Under the pieces are notes generated by a model, which had not been told where the DNA came from, searched no databases, and worked only from the letters and a program-made list of their open reading frames with translations. A DNA stretch of 64,000 bases from Asterias amurensis. Taxonomy: Eukaryota > Echinodermata > Asteroidea > Forcipulatida > Asteriidae. Of this stretch, positions 1 through 10,905 are shown one piece after another. A program made the position numbers and the translations under genes. The stretch is from positions 5,510,931-5,574,930 of the forward strand of contig NC_092667.1 of assembly GCF_032118995.1 (NCBI RefSeq), in the 5' to 3' direction. Every line of letters begins with the position of its first letter. Position 1 is the stretch's first letter.

Positions 1-485
1 CAATTTGAGAAATAATTCTAGCAACATTGCTTGTATAAAATGCCCTGTCGAGTACACTTTAAATGTAAATGCCATGTAGAAAGATCATAATAGCTTTTTA
101 AAAAAAAGGGGGCCATCTTTACTAATGTTTTTCTCGCATTAGCCTCAAACTTTTTGATGATGTCACAAGTCAATGGTTTGAAAACGTTCTCTGCATAAGC
201 ATGTTGTAAGTTTGGAGAAGGGAAAAGGTTTTTAAAGGATGGAAGTTTTCTTTATAATCCGGGTTGGTCTGGAAAAGGGCCGTGTTTCTCCCTCCGACAA
301 AACTAATAGGAACTCGTCCAGCACGTCAAACTTATTAAACTTTTTTTTTTTTAGGGGGGGGGGTACATAAAAAAAAATTCTGACTTCAACAAATAACACC
401 TGATCCAGAGTTGTTGCTTAATGGTGGTTTCAAGTACTTGACCTATGTTTATGACTTTAAAGACCTGTATCTGTTTCGATTTTAA

Positions 486-1020
486 GTCGATAGAGGGGGC
501 ACACTAATCATAGTTTGTTTGATCCCTAGTATATGCAGCAAGGATCTTCGTAATAAATCATAGCTCTATCATTCAACCGTTACGACTAAACTTATATAAA
601 TACAAGGCCCAGTGGTATAGTTTTCAGCAAATAAGTTTGATCTGATTTCAGGGGAAGACAAATTTGCAAACACTGTTGAGCATTTTTCGAATATTCAGCA
701 TTAGATGCATTTTTAGTTATGTGTTGATAATTACGAGGAACTTAATTGATAGAGGGCGTACTGTCATAATTTGTGTCATCACTAGATATGACGCATAGCT
801 CTATGACATACAATGGTTAACCCTTTTACAAATAGAAAACAGGCCCCACGGGTATCCAGCAAAAATAAAACTTGATTTATTTCAAGGGGCTGAAAGATTA
901 GCAAATATTTGTTTAAATAATATTTTTGAATATTATTGCATAAAGCATTGGTATGCGTTTAATAATGTATTGCTGATATGAGGAACTCTTAGTGATACTT
1001 TATGACAACATTCTGTATAT
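486..1020. repeat. Diverged tandem duplication, unit about 260 bp
   Basis: Two consecutive units share the order GATAGAGGG..., a CATAGCTCTAT box, a poly-pyrimidine break, CAGCAAA/TAA, GATTT-ATTTCA-GGGG, then AATATT-rich sequence. The first runs from about 486 and the second from about 747. A short third start (GTGATACTTTATGACA near 992) is visible. Divergence is high, so the duplication looks old. There is no coding potential. Confidence 0.5.
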
Positions 1021-1522
1021 CACTGGATTGATTCATCTTCTAAAGCAACGAATGCCTCATTATTAAAACATATATCTACGAACGAACAGCTTATAACGAA
1101 ATGTCTTAGAAATTCACGAAGATTCGAGATAAAATATAGCAAAATTGTTCCATGTTAACAACAAGAAAATAAAACCTGCCATGTATATATTAAAAACAGA
1201 AAGAGCAGTATCTTAATTTTATTTATAGGAAGAGATGTTAAATTCGCATCGGCGATAAAATAATGAGATGAGAACACTAGATAAGCCTGGTGGTGCTTGA
1301 TGAAGCATCCACTCGGTATAATAACCTGAATGAATGAATAAGATGGCTGGATGAATAAGATGCTGTGGGAGAATTTATATTTTCATATAAGGGAATAGTT
1401 TGTGGCTACGTAAATTAAGAGCAGAAGCAACTCATGAAAAGCAACATAATGGGTTAAGATCCTCAAACATTACTTTAAATTCGTAACAAAGGAAGATATA
1501 TTATTTGCCATGGAAGGCATTC

Positions 1523-1925
1523 CATGAATAAGAGCACCGAATTCAAACTCTGGTGTTTCTGATCAGCAGAGTGTGTCCCCAGCCGTGACACTATTGTCCT
1601 AAGCAAGACACTTAACCATTGCTTCGTCCTTTGGATGGGACGTAAAGCCGTTGGTCCCGTGTGTTGTAACGCACGTAAAAGAACCCAGTGCACTTGATCG
1701 AAAAGAGAAGGGGTTGGCCCCGGTGTTCCTGGCTGGATTGGCGGCATATTGCGCCACACCACCTTGTAAACCATTACACGGTGCTATGTAAAAGGAGTAG
1801 ATCATAACTCAAAAACCTAGTCCCACATACCTTGCAGGAAATACTGTATGTTTCAGCACTTTGAGACGCCCTTCGGGTGTATAAAGCGCTATATAAATAT
1901 CGACTATTATAATTATTATTATATT
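1523..1925 (+). repeat. tRNA-headed SINE, family A
   Basis: The element starts within a degraded tRNA-like head (AAGAGCACCGAATTC...), passes the GTGTTTCTGATCAGCAGAGTG block and GTGACAC...GTCCTAAGCAAGACACTT, and ends with the family tail TTTGAGACGCCCTTCGGGTG, TATAAAGCGCTATATAAAT and an ATT-rich run. The same modules recur near 21.4, 25.9, 29.5 and 41.1 kb. Other copies keep box A- and box B-like motifs, so the head is probably derived from a Ser/Leu-type tRNA. This is the longest copy on the + strand. Confidence 0.7.
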
Positions 1926-2605
1926 ATTCTAATATACTCAACTAAAAAAGGCCAAAGTGTACAACAATGTTAATTTATACCAAACACGGATTTGAATTAG
2001 TGAGGGCTCTTTAGGCTCTGTTATTCATTGACTCACTCATAACCTAAGCAAATCGTGGCTTTACCATGGAACACGGAACTAAAGAGAGTAGGCCTACATC
2101 CTGTACGTTTTGCAACAAGTAAACTATACATGCACTGTACTCCTGATCACTGACTGAAACGAATGCAAAAAGCTGGTTTTGCAAAGTACACAGACTGCAT
2201 TGGATGATTTTCACTAAAACGAAGTGGTGTAGGCCTACCGTATGAAGTGAACCATGTTCTTCTTTTCTAACTCTTACTGATTGGTAGCGGTTGTGGCCTG
2301 TACTTGAATCCCGTGCATATAGAGCTACTCTTTATAAAGGTAAGCATTTCTTGTACAAATTATAATAGCCTATTTATGACAATAACATCAAAAGACTATA
2401 AAAGGAAAACTAAAAGTGAAACAGATTTGAAAATAACGGGTGAATGCTTGAGGAATTGTTACATTGATAAGTGTCTATACTAAAAAGGTTTTATACACAA
2501 CCCAGACGTGGATATTGATCGAAACAGAATCATGGGTTTGAGTATAGTGTCGAATAGGGACATAATCTGGCGATGGAGGCACTATAGCCAGTCCAGACTA
2601 TAGCC

Positions 2606-2753
2606 AGTCACAATTGGAAATAGTGGTCCGACACAAGGAAGTAAATGTAACCCAGCAGAAATACAAAACTCTCTATTCGTAATACAAATATTCAAAAAAG
2701 TTTTAAAATTGAACAGTATTTGATTTCAGGCATTTGGAACCCAAACAATGCTT
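2606..2753 (+). repeat. Segment duplicated at 3427-3564 (upstream copy)
   Basis: Both copies carry GTCCGACACAAGGAAGT, an ACAAATATTCA block and then TTTGATTTCAGGCATTTGGAAC...AACAATGCTT. Each ends just inside a possible exon that follows a TTTCAG acceptor and reads into ATGCTT. In this copy the ATG frame closes after about 17 codons, so it probably does not encode protein. It may be a dead duplicate of the 5' end of the first receptor-like gene. Confidence 0.55.
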
Positions 2754-2867
2754 AAAATTCATACAAATAAACATAATGCCTTCCTGAAAAATACTGCCTG
2801 AATAAAAATGCATTTAAGTATAAATGTTTATACAGTGTCATCATGGGAGATGCAATGATTCCAGGGT

Positions 2868-3007
2868 GGATTTCACAAAGAGTTAGGACTAGTCTTATCT
2901 CGAGTTAGGACGAGTTTAGTCCTAACTTAGGACTAGCTGTACGTTTTTGATATCTCTTGGGACTAGCCCTAAGTTAGGACTAGTCCTACTCTTTGTGAAA
3001 TCGACCC
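2868..3007. mobile_element. Foldback MITE, AGTTAGGACTAG family
   Basis: The imperfect palindrome begins TTTCACAAAGAGTTAGGACTAG and ends with its complement, CTACTCTTTGTGAAATCGACC. Related copies are at 61605-61750 (nearly full), 27866-27952 (half), 34735-34890 and about 53585-53720 (degraded). It is non-coding; the mobilising transposase family is unknown. Confidence 0.7.
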
Positions 3008-3062
3008 CTGGAAAAATAATGCCTCGCTATAAATAGGATATGATTTTGAGTTGAGTGTTGAA

Positions 3063-3415
3063 TAGGGACAGATTTTGTTGAACTTGGTAACGAGTAATGG
3101 GGAAATGCTGATAGTAATAAAGCATTGTGAGAAACGGCTCCCCTCTGAAGTAACGTAGTTTCGAGAAAGAAGTAATTGTCCACAGAATTTGATTTCGAGA
3201 CCTCAGAATTAGATTTTGAGGTCAATAAATCAAACATCTGGAAGCACACAGCTTCGTGTGACAAGTGTCTTTTTTCTTTCAATATTATCTCGCAACTTCG
3301 ACGACCAATTGAGCTCAAATTTTCACAGGTTTGTTACTAATTATGTTAAGATACAGCAAGTGAGAAGACTGGTCTTTCACAATTACCAATAGTGTCCAGA
3401 GTCCTTAATGGCAAC
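3063..3415. mobile_element. Foldback MITE, GGCAGTGGACACTATTGG family, truncated
   Basis: This older copy of the commonest long foldback here retains AACGAGTAATGGGGA, TGTGAGAAACGGCTCCC, ACACAGCTTCGTGTGACAAG, ATTGAGCTCAAATTTTCACA and the 3' end ACAATTACCAATAGTGTCCA. The left terminus is missing or degraded. Confidence 0.65.
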
Positions 3416-3559
3416 ACTTATAATAATACAATGGAAACTTGAAAGTGTAGTCCGACACAAGGAAGTCAATCACACCAGTTAGTACAACACAAACTCATAT
3501 TCTTCTACAAATATTCAGTTACTTGTACAATTTGATTTCAGGCATTTGGAACCAAAACA

Positions 3560-3645
3560 ATGCTTCATACATCGTACGGAGCTGCACTAATTTGGACGGC
3601 GTTGGTTTATCAACTAATGACGTCATCAAATGCGCAGACTACCGG
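3560..3645 (+). CDS. Candidate signal-peptide exon of the first WSC-sushi gene (phase problem)
   Basis: ATG at 3560 follows a TTTCAG acceptor and opens MLHTSYGAALIWTALVYQLM then TSSNAQTTG, a plausible signal peptide ending before a good GGGTAAGA donor. The tandem paralogue has its signal-peptide exon in the same place (10906-10987), which supports the call. This exon ends in phase 2, however, while the WSC exon at 4190 needs phase 1. No alternative donor in the exon fixes the frame. It may be a real but frame-disrupted exon, an assembly or allelic one-base difference, or not the true first exon. Confidence 0.4.
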
Positions 3646-4189
3646 GTAAGAAAATCTCTCTTTATTACACAGTTTCAAGATCAGTGCTTAAATATAGACA
3701 ACCCGCCGTTTATAAACACACCAAAAACAAAACATAATACTTGTGTGTGGTTTAAAGTATGTTAAAATTAACTGTTTTTGTATTGCTTTTATATGAAATT
3801 AATGTATAAAGGACATTATTCTTGTAAAAAAAATATATAAGACTAATTCATGCGCCCTAATAAACAGTGCACGTGAAATAACGTTGTTTTCCAAAAATAA
3901 AGCCCCCCCCCCCAACCCCATCACTCTCAAATGCACAGTATGTTTAAATATGTTTAAATTAAACTGCTTTTCAGTATAATATCCGTATTATTTTGTTAAC
4001 AAAAATAAAACGTCTCTCGGTCTTGTGCTATGTAAGTTTAAAACAGAGAGAGCACCGGGGGACAATGTCGTTTAAAAAAAAAAAAAAAAAACATCCCCCA
4101 TCACTCTCGGCTAATCTCCCTTTGGAAAAATCTCTTTTGGTGACCATTATTAGAGTTGATATAACCTACGTTTGTATCGTTTTATATAG

Positions 4190-7100
4190 GACCTGGATAT
4201 TTGGGATGCTTTGAAGATGGGACATGGGGAGGTCGGGATTTGAGAGGGGATTCAACAACCTCCAACAGCTTGTCCGTGGAGTGGTGTTTCAATTACTGTG
4301 GCAGTAGATCTTATAAATATGCTGGTGTGGAATCTGAGACGGAGTGTTACTGCGGAAACAAGAAGGATTATGACAGACGTGGGATAGCAGCAGACTCAGA
4401 GTGCCGTAATATTTGTCCAGGCAACTCCAACCAATACTGTGGTGGTCATTGGCGAATATCAATCTACAAAAGTAAGCTAAGAAACTTACTTGCCCCCCCC
4501 CCCCCCCACCCCCCCCCCCAAAAAAAAAAAAAAAAAAAAAAAAAACAATTATTTGCCCCCCCCCCCCCCCAATTTGTAAAAAAAATAAATGTGATAGTTC
4601 TTGGCTTAAAAACTCAACCAGCAGCTGTTTTTTGGGTAATTCCGCCCGATTGAGCGAAAGGTACAGGGAAATGGGACATATTCCTAAAGTCAATGCAAGT
4701 ATATCACACAACACTTTGAAGTAATTTTCAATATAACATTATATTAAAGGCAGTGGACACTATTGGTAATTGTCAAAGACTAGCCTTCACAGTTGGTGTA
4801 TCTCAACATATGCATAAAATAACAAACCTGTGGAAAATTACTTCTTTCTCAAAAACTAAGGCACTTCAGAGGGAGCCGTTTCTCACAATGTTTAATACCA
4901 TCAACCTCTCCCCATCTCCCCATTACTCGTCACCAAGAAAGGTTTTATGCTAATAATTATTTTGAGTAATTACCAATAGTGTCCACTGCCTTTAAGTATA
5001 CGTTTTAGGATGTCGTACTAAACCACATATGACTCCCAATCAAAGAATATTTTGTGTTTGACTTTCAGTTTCCGAAGGAGTTTGCAATAATGAAATTGGC
5101 CCACCAGCCAACGGGATGCGCAAGGTCACAAATCCAACCCACGTCTCTTATAGTTTATCAAACTCCAAGTACTTCGGTACCCGAGTAAGCTTCAAGTGTG
5201 ACACTGGATACGTTATTCAAGGTGAAGATTCTATCGAATGCACACGGAGTGGTAACACTGCAGAATGGAGCAACTCTGTACCAACATGTACAGCAGGTAA
5301 AGTTCAAAATAGCATGAAACTGTCACTGACATTACTCTTAACTTCACTGCGACTACTTTCATGTGGTTTACAAAACCAAAGACTTACAATATGGATGTTA
5401 GTAAATTCAATGGGGGTATATACTTAATCGCTAATAGTAAAACACGGGCCTGTATGCTTTATTTTTGAAAGAGCAAGGGCACCAAGGCATTTTTTCCTTG
5501 GTAAAGGGCATCCTTATGATAAGGAAATTGTAATTTTCCACTGGAGCATTTAAAGGGCACCAAGGCAATGACCAGGGGGCATGAGGCAATCGCCTTCGTT
5601 GGCTCCGTGAAGTATAGGGCTTGAAAACAAAAACAATCAAATCCTATTAATATAAATGTGTGACATTATGTGTCCGTCCTTTTTCATATAGTTGTACCGC
5701 CGACATTTTTTGTATACACAGAATCGCCCCCGACAACGACCCAGACTAATAACACACCCATGGCAATGACAACTGTTTCACACACAGTTACAAGTGTAGT
5801 GCCCCCGACTACGAACCAGACTAACAACATGATAGTGACCGCCTCGTCGGGAGGGCCATCGAGTAACCCTGGTGACACCACTGATGGGCGAGAGATGCCG
5901 AACCCACAAACATCTCAGACAGGTATACGTTTACTAAATTCCACACACCGCAGCTGGTCCAATATCGCAGAGAAAATATTAGTCTTGGCCAAGACGTTTC
6001 TCTTTTCCCTTTCACGCACACCGCGGCCAAATCACCAACAGCGCCCGCAACGACTCACCTGACTTAGTCCACTCACCGCCCAGTGGACTAAGTCAGGTGA
6101 GTCGGTGCGGGCGCTGTCGGTGAATTGGCCGCGGTGTGCGTGAAAGGGACACGAGAAACGTCTTGCACCAAGACTAAGAAAATATATACCCTCTAGCAAT
6201 CGATGTACATGTAAATCATCATATCCATGTTCCATGACCACCATGGCCCAATCACAAGTAGCTAAGCACAATAAAATATTGCTAACCAGAATATGGTTTC
6301 TGGCCAATCTTATACATGTATATCACATGTACAATTTACGACTGGTATCCGGCTCATTCCTGCTTAGCAGAAAATGGTTAAGCAATAGTTTTTGCTTACG
6401 CAGCTCTATGAACTTGGGCCCAGTAGTCCTGCTTTCTCCTGAAGACGAGCAGAGATACTGTTCGAAACGTCGAGACCACATGTTCTTTTCAAAGTCAACA
6501 CTTTTTCTGAAAAGGATTTCATATGTTGTACCCACAAGTTACCTATTTATTTATAGTTTCTTGGATAAAACCAAAATGAATATTCTTTATCCCCGATGCA
6601 AATTAAACATCTAATAGAACAAGATTACCGATTATTTTCAATAAAATCCTGAGGATGGGAATGAATTTAATCAATGGCAAGTTTAAGGAGAAGCAAAACA
6701 AAATAACAACGATGTCTATATCTTTAAAAATAAAATAAAATAAACAATTTCAAAAGAAAGAATTGATGAGTTTAGGAAAGTGTTGATTTGGGATTCCAAA
6801 CAGTTGCATCTGTACGTTTGAATGTTTTCTTCTTCTATACTATCCCACAGGGACTATTATAGGAACAAGTGTTGGAGTGATCTCAGCTTTGGTTATTCTT
6901 CTGGTAGTTGTCATAATTCTTTTACGAAGGAGGTAAATAGAACACTCAATGTCTGAGGAAACGTAACATGTAACCACATCTTGGTTTAGGGCCTTCAAGA
7001 TAGGCCCTTTTCGAAACTACGGCTTCGGCTTGAGGCTCCGTTCTCTCGTCTGAAGCCCTGGGCGCGTACGCACTTCAGAACAACCTGCGGGCCAAGCAAG

Positions 7101-8409
7101 CCTGAGCCGAATCCAAAGACGAAGCCGTCTTTTCGAAAAGGGCATGATTCTGCCAAGTTCGAAACGTCTCACCAGTATTAAACTAGTTTTGTATTTATAC
7201 CATCCTTTTAACTTGTTAGCAGTTTACAACAACTAATTCTAGTTTCAAGTTTGTTTTACTTGTATTGTTAGAGAAACTTCAATTATACATAAATGAATAC
7301 GTTCATGTATTTAAACAATGTAGGCCTACATCAATAAATCAATTTATTAACACAATTAATAAAAACTGCAGAAGAGTTAACATAAAGGGTGATTGGTACA
7401 CTTCTTTGAAAGGGTTAAAGGACGCGAATAACTTCCTATATGAGTGGTTATTTCCGTGTGTGTTTGACATTGTCATAATGATAGTTAAATGTCATGACAT
7501 ATCAACCAATGCTCCTAAATATTAACAGGGACGCCAGGTAAAACACTTTGTTTCGTTTTTAAATCGAAACCTTCCATTATCTCAACCCGTAACCTTCGAA
7601 AGCTTTAGTATGGGTAATTTGGGAGTTTCAACTATGGCTCAACTGTATTGGTGAAAGAGATGTCAAGTATAGGCGATTCTAATTTACTTTCTACTAATGG
7701 TGTTGAGCTTCGAATTAGGGAGGTTTCGCATGCAAACGGATACGGTTAGTGCGTCAGATACGTTATCATTATGACGTCATAGGCTACTCGCTATCTGCTA
7801 TACGTGTAGACGACACTGATATCCTGCTTGCTACACGTAAGTAGGTTACGGAGTAAACGTATGCGTATGCGTACTATCCGTTCGCGTGCGAAACCTCCCT
7901 ATTATGCCACCTGCCACGTATATACGGGGCTAGAAGTGATCCAACATGAACCTGTAAAACGCACTTATAACTGTGTGCATTTGTGTTTATCTGTCAGAGA
8001 CAACAAGAGAAACGCAAGCTCTGACGTGGCAATGGCTGAAGTTACATCCACCATCAACCAGACCCAAAGAGACTCTGACGTCGTCAGCACAGAACCAAAC
8101 CAAGCCTCAACTATACCAGTATACAGTCAAGTTATCAAGAACCGGACTAAAAAAGAAAACGTGTACGCGAATCCCGATGACGTCACTAATTTAGCAGCGG
8201 AGTCGGCGTATGAAGTTAACTTAGATATCCAGCCTTCTTCAAATGAAGACGAAAATGAAACCGGAATGGTTGACAATATCCTGTATGATAGTTCAGCATT
8301 GAAAGACGAGTCAGAGATGAGGAACAATGGTCTAAACGAAGAGCATGTTGGGGCCTTAACAACCATGGAAGAACAGCCAGGATGGGTTGAAAATATTATT
8401 TACGAATAA
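4190..8409 (+). CDS. WSC-sushi-mucin-like type I membrane protein, copy 1
   Basis: I do not recognise this gene by name. Coding exons with continuous phase are 4190-4471 (WSC), 5069-5296 (sushi), 5692-5922 (stalk), 6851-6932 (membrane helix) and 7998-8409 (tail, stop TAA); the first exon is uncertain. The WSC domain has the expected eight cysteines (GYLGCFEDG..., WCFNYC, ECYCG, ECRNIC, QYCGG). The sushi domain has four (GVCNN, FKCDTGY, IECTRSG, VPTC). The stalk is Thr/Pro-rich with several N-x-T sites, so heavy glycosylation is likely. The helix GVISALVILLVVVIILL is followed by RRR, giving an inside tail of about 137 residues with tyrosines in YSQV, VYANPDD, YEVN, VDNILYD and the C-terminal WVENIIYE. 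WSC and sushi modules usually bind carbohydrate or protein. A cell-surface recognition or adhesion receptor with phosphotyrosine signalling is inferred, not shown. Confidence 0.8.
4494..4575. repeat. Poly-C / poly-A / poly-C simple tract
   Basis: Runs of C, A and C sit just inside the intron after the WSC exon. They create the long false frames on both strands here, and such tracts often have wrong lengths in assemblies. A similar C-then-A run lies at 14940-14983 in the paralogue, two introns further on. Confidence 0.8.
4748..4998. mobile_element. Foldback MITE, GGCAGTGGACACTATTGG family, short copy
   Basis: Both termini are present: AAAGGCAGTGGACACTATTG at the left and ACCAATAGTGTCCACTGCCT at the right. 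The interior is reduced, retaining GTTGGTGTATCTCAACATATGCATAAAATAACAAACCTGTG and GAGGGAGCCGTTTCTCACAATG. It lies in the intron between the WSC and sushi exons. Confidence 0.8.
5446..5625. mobile_element. MITE, AGGCCTGTATGCTTCA family
   Basis: The left end is GGGCCTGTATGCTTTATTTT and the right end GTGAAGTATAGGGCTTG; the interior has GGGCACCAAGGCA twice. Other copies are at 34103-34275 (same orientation) and at 35508-35690 and 41708-41884 (opposite orientation). Confidence 0.65.
5970..6190. mobile_element. Long, nearly perfect foldback element
   Basis: Arms of about 105 bases face each other around 6080, where ACTTAGTCCACT pairs with AGTGGACTAAGT. The outer ends, AATATTAGTCTTGG and CCAAGACTAAGAAAATAT, also pair. 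Only a few mismatches separate the arms, so the element is young or kept by arm-arm conversion. It lies in the intron between the stalk and membrane exons. Confidence 0.75.
6243..6421. mobile_element. MITE, GGGCCCAATTTCATAGAGCT family
   Basis: The order is GGCCCAAT..., AGCTAAGCACAA, the core ACATGTACAATTTACGACTGGTATC, TGCTTAGCAGAAAA and GCAGCTCTATGAACTTGGGCCC. Copies recur near 10.2, 26.9, 32.1 and 40.0 kb. It is followed by GAAGACGAGCAGAGATACTG and TTCGAAACGTCGAGACCAC, a separate repeat fragment that also occurs near 45.6 kb. Confidence 0.7.
7001..7143. mobile_element. MITE with GCCCTTTTCGAAA inverted ends
   Basis: GGCCCTTTTCGAAACTACGG at the left faces GACGAAGCCGTCTTTTCGAAAAGGGC at the right. 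It is GC-rich compared with the surrounding intron. Only this copy was noticed in the window. Confidence 0.65.
7716..7901. mobile_element. TA-flanked MITE with GGGAGGTTTCGC ends
   Basis: GGGAGGTTTCGCATGC at 7718 is matched by GCGTGCGAAACCTCCC ending at 7899, with TA directly outside both ends. This is the usual signature of Tc1/mariner-type non-autonomous elements. The interior contains GTATGCGTATGCGTAC. It lies in the last intron of the first receptor-like gene, about 97 bp before the tail exon. Confidence 0.8.
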
Positions 8410-8554
8410 TATGCAATACTAATATAGCTATATATCAAAATATTATGGGCATTGGATTTAAATCCTGCGGTAAATTTCACTAAAAGCTGGGATTGATCTA
8501 TAGACGAGTCGGCAAATGAGTTTACCATAATTCCAAAACAAGAACAACAAAAAC

Positions 8555-8832
8555 ATTGACACTTACATCGACAACGACAACAACAGCGACAATGCAATCG
8601 AAAACGACAGCAACCACAACATCGACAGCAACAACATCGACAATAACAACATCGACAGCGACAACATCGACAGCGACAAAGACAGCAACAACATCGACAG
8701 CAACAACATCGACAGCGACAACATCAACAGTGACAACATCAACAGCGACAACATCAACAGCGACAACAACAGCGACAGAGACACCGACAACGACATTGAC
8801 AACGACGACATCGACAACGACATCAACAATGA
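8555..8832 (+). repeat. Minisatellite of the ACAACATCGACAGCG type
   Basis: About 280 bases of 15-18 base units built from ACA/ACG/ACC triplets lie 146 bases after the receptor-like stop codon. The frame stays open as a Thr/Ser/Ala repeat on + and as Val-rich and Leu/Ser-rich frames on -, which is expected of a triplet repeat. It resembles the Thr-rich stalk exon of the paralogue (13945-14241). It probably lies in the 3' UTR; no acceptor joining it to the gene was found. Confidence 0.75.
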
Positions 8833-9108
8833 ACAATAAGGACAGTGAATGCTTTAGAGTACAAGGCAATGGCGTGCCTGTTACTACACTAGTGCGGGTC
8901 TGTGAAATTAGGTTTTGTTCGTTCGACCTAACAAAGTAAGAGAAATAATTATGTTTGAACAAAATCATATTTGTTTACCCTTGAGTCTATGCGGGCTTCA
9001 GTTTTAATCAATATTTTTGTTGTAACTATTGTATCTGCAAGCTTACCTCAATTCTTCTGTCGGATGCGTTCAGAGAGTTTAACATCTGTAATCATCATAT
9101 CCTTTGTA

Positions 9109-9114
9109 AATAAA
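9109..9114 (+). terminator. Candidate poly(A) signal AATAAA, first receptor-like gene
   Basis: AATAAA in TTTGTAAATAAAGTCAAAG lies 700 bases after the stop codon. If used, the Thr-type minisatellite would be part of the 3' UTR. Another AATAAA is near 9905. Confidence 0.35.
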
Positions 9115-10125
9115 GTCAAAGAGAGTGAAACCGAGAGTGAAACATGTAACCATAAAATACTGTATTAAATTACTGAAAGGTTTGACATCACACACACACT
9201 TTTCAAGCACTGAGTGAACAGTGCTTAGTCGGTGTAAAGGTTGAAATAGATTATAACACTTCATGCGTTTGTACTTCAATTTGACAAACTTCGATTTGGA
9301 AATACAGAATTAGGATTGGGGTACATTTAATTGTCAGTCACCTTCTTAAAAAAGGGTACATTAAACAACAATGCAGTTGTACTTAAAATAAAAAAGTGTA
9401 CATTATACGGGATTGGGGGTGGGGGGGGGGGGGGGATTTAACAAAGAGTTGAACTGATAAATTATTTTACCCGTCGTCGTGTATACATTGTACAACTGCA
9501 TTTCAATATTAAAGTTATTGAAATTGAAAGTACGCCTGCCAAATTTTATCTGAATTTCAAACTATGTCTTCAGGAAAATGCTTGTTGTTTTGAATTGGTA
9601 TTACTGTTTAATTTCTGCTTCATTATCAAATTATAATGAGGCCTATAATGGAATGGCGCTATATAAAAAGCCCATTGTATAATCACAACATGTTAATATG
9701 ACTTGATTTTTGTTTGCATAATATTGCTTTAAACAAATTGCATAAGCCACTACGACAACAGTGAATTTGATCTGGGTTTTTTTTCTTTGAGTTTTATTGT
9801 AAAGAACAAGTTGGTTATTTTATACACGTAACACGTTGTTATTATTTGTATGTACTCTGCACTTTGTGTCAACGCAATTGTGCAAAGGAAACGCTTCATA
9901 CGAAAATAAAGCTCATGCTTTTACTAACATAATTAACTTAATGGACAACAAAGTTTGTATTATTATTAGGGAATAATTAAGCCACTTTCAAATGAAAATG
10001 TGTTTAAACTGATTCTTGTCTGTAACTGCCGAGAGAGGGGGGGGGGGGCAACTAATGTAACCTATAGAGGGCACAACAATGATTATCTGAGAGGGACTGA
10101 ACAAGTCTACAAAATTGGGTCAATA

Positions 10126-10311
10126 CCCGGGCCAAATTTCATAGAGCTGCTTAAATAATTGCTTGAATCAATTCTGCTTAGCAGAATTTAGCATGATACC
10201 AGTCACAAAATTTTACATGTAACATGGTAGGTTGGCTGGTAGCCTTATTCTGGTAAGCAGTTTTGTTTTTGCTAAGGTTACTTTTCGCAGCTCTTTGAAA
10301 TTGGGCTCAGG
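10126..10311. mobile_element. MITE, GGGCCCAATTTCATAGAGCT family
   Basis: CGGGCCAAATTTCATAGAGC at the left faces GCAGCTCTTTGAAATTGGGC at the right. The interior holds the tract TTCTGCTTAGCAG...ACCAGTCACAAAATT in reverse orientation relative to the copy at 6243. Confidence 0.75.
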
Positions 10312-10905
10312 TTAGTGTGCAAGTGTCACACACTAACTTGTTAGCCAAAGTATTGCTACAAAACCGAGGGCTTTAGCTATACCACAGTTTTCATCCATCA
10401 CATGCATTTATTTGTTTCATAAGGAATCATGGGACTGTTGGTTTGTATTACCCTTGGACTTTCAACTATACGATGACGATGCTGCCGGTAATTGTGAAGC
10501 ATATTTAAATGACGTTTCTCGTTTGAAAACACTAGAAACGCCCAGATAGCTTCACAAAGCATATCTTGGAATATGTTATGTAAGGCAAGATAAGATTCAC
10601 AAAGCAATATTTTATGTAAACAACTGTTGAACCCGGAAATGAATTGTAGCCTAAAAAGTATACCACATCGGGCCATTATTGCTCTAGAAGTGTACTGCGT
10701 TAGCAGCGAAATAAAAATACAATAACATGATAGTGCACAAGAAAGCCCTTTCGATGCATGCAGTGATTGAACAGATGTATGTTTTTGTATATTGTGACAG
10801 CACATCAAATAGACGCGTACACGTTTGATCCCATCCTCTTACTGCGTCGTTTGTTCTCATTTTCTTCTCATAAACAATCGGCTCATCTTTAAAAAAAAAA
10901 GGACG

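Larger units (their letters stand above)
1..3559. other. 5' intergenic region, no gene seen
   Basis: No open frame here shows a recognisable domain or a chain of phased splice sites. The stretch holds a diverged tandem duplication, a SINE, two foldback elements and a duplicated segment, each listed separately. Homopolymer runs (T then G near 342-362) are simple sequence. The promoter of the first receptor-like gene should lie near the right end, but no TATA box can be picked out with confidence. Confidence 0.6.
8410..10905. other. Spacer between the two receptor-like genes
   Basis: Apart from the minisatellite, a candidate poly(A) signal and one MITE, this stretch shows no gene. A poly-G tract sits at 9415-9436 and another at 10036-10048. 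The final few hundred bases should hold the promoter of the second gene; no clear TATA box is seen. Confidence 0.6.

Noticed and set aside
4289-4714. Long - strand frame rich in Gly and Phe opposite the WSC exon
   Set aside because: It is produced by the poly-C/poly-A tracts and the complement of a real exon; there is no domain or splice support.
8522-8968. Val/Asp-rich and Leu/Ser-rich - strand frames over the Thr-type minisatellite
   Set aside because: Triplet repeats stay open in several frames; composition is fully explained by the repeat unit.
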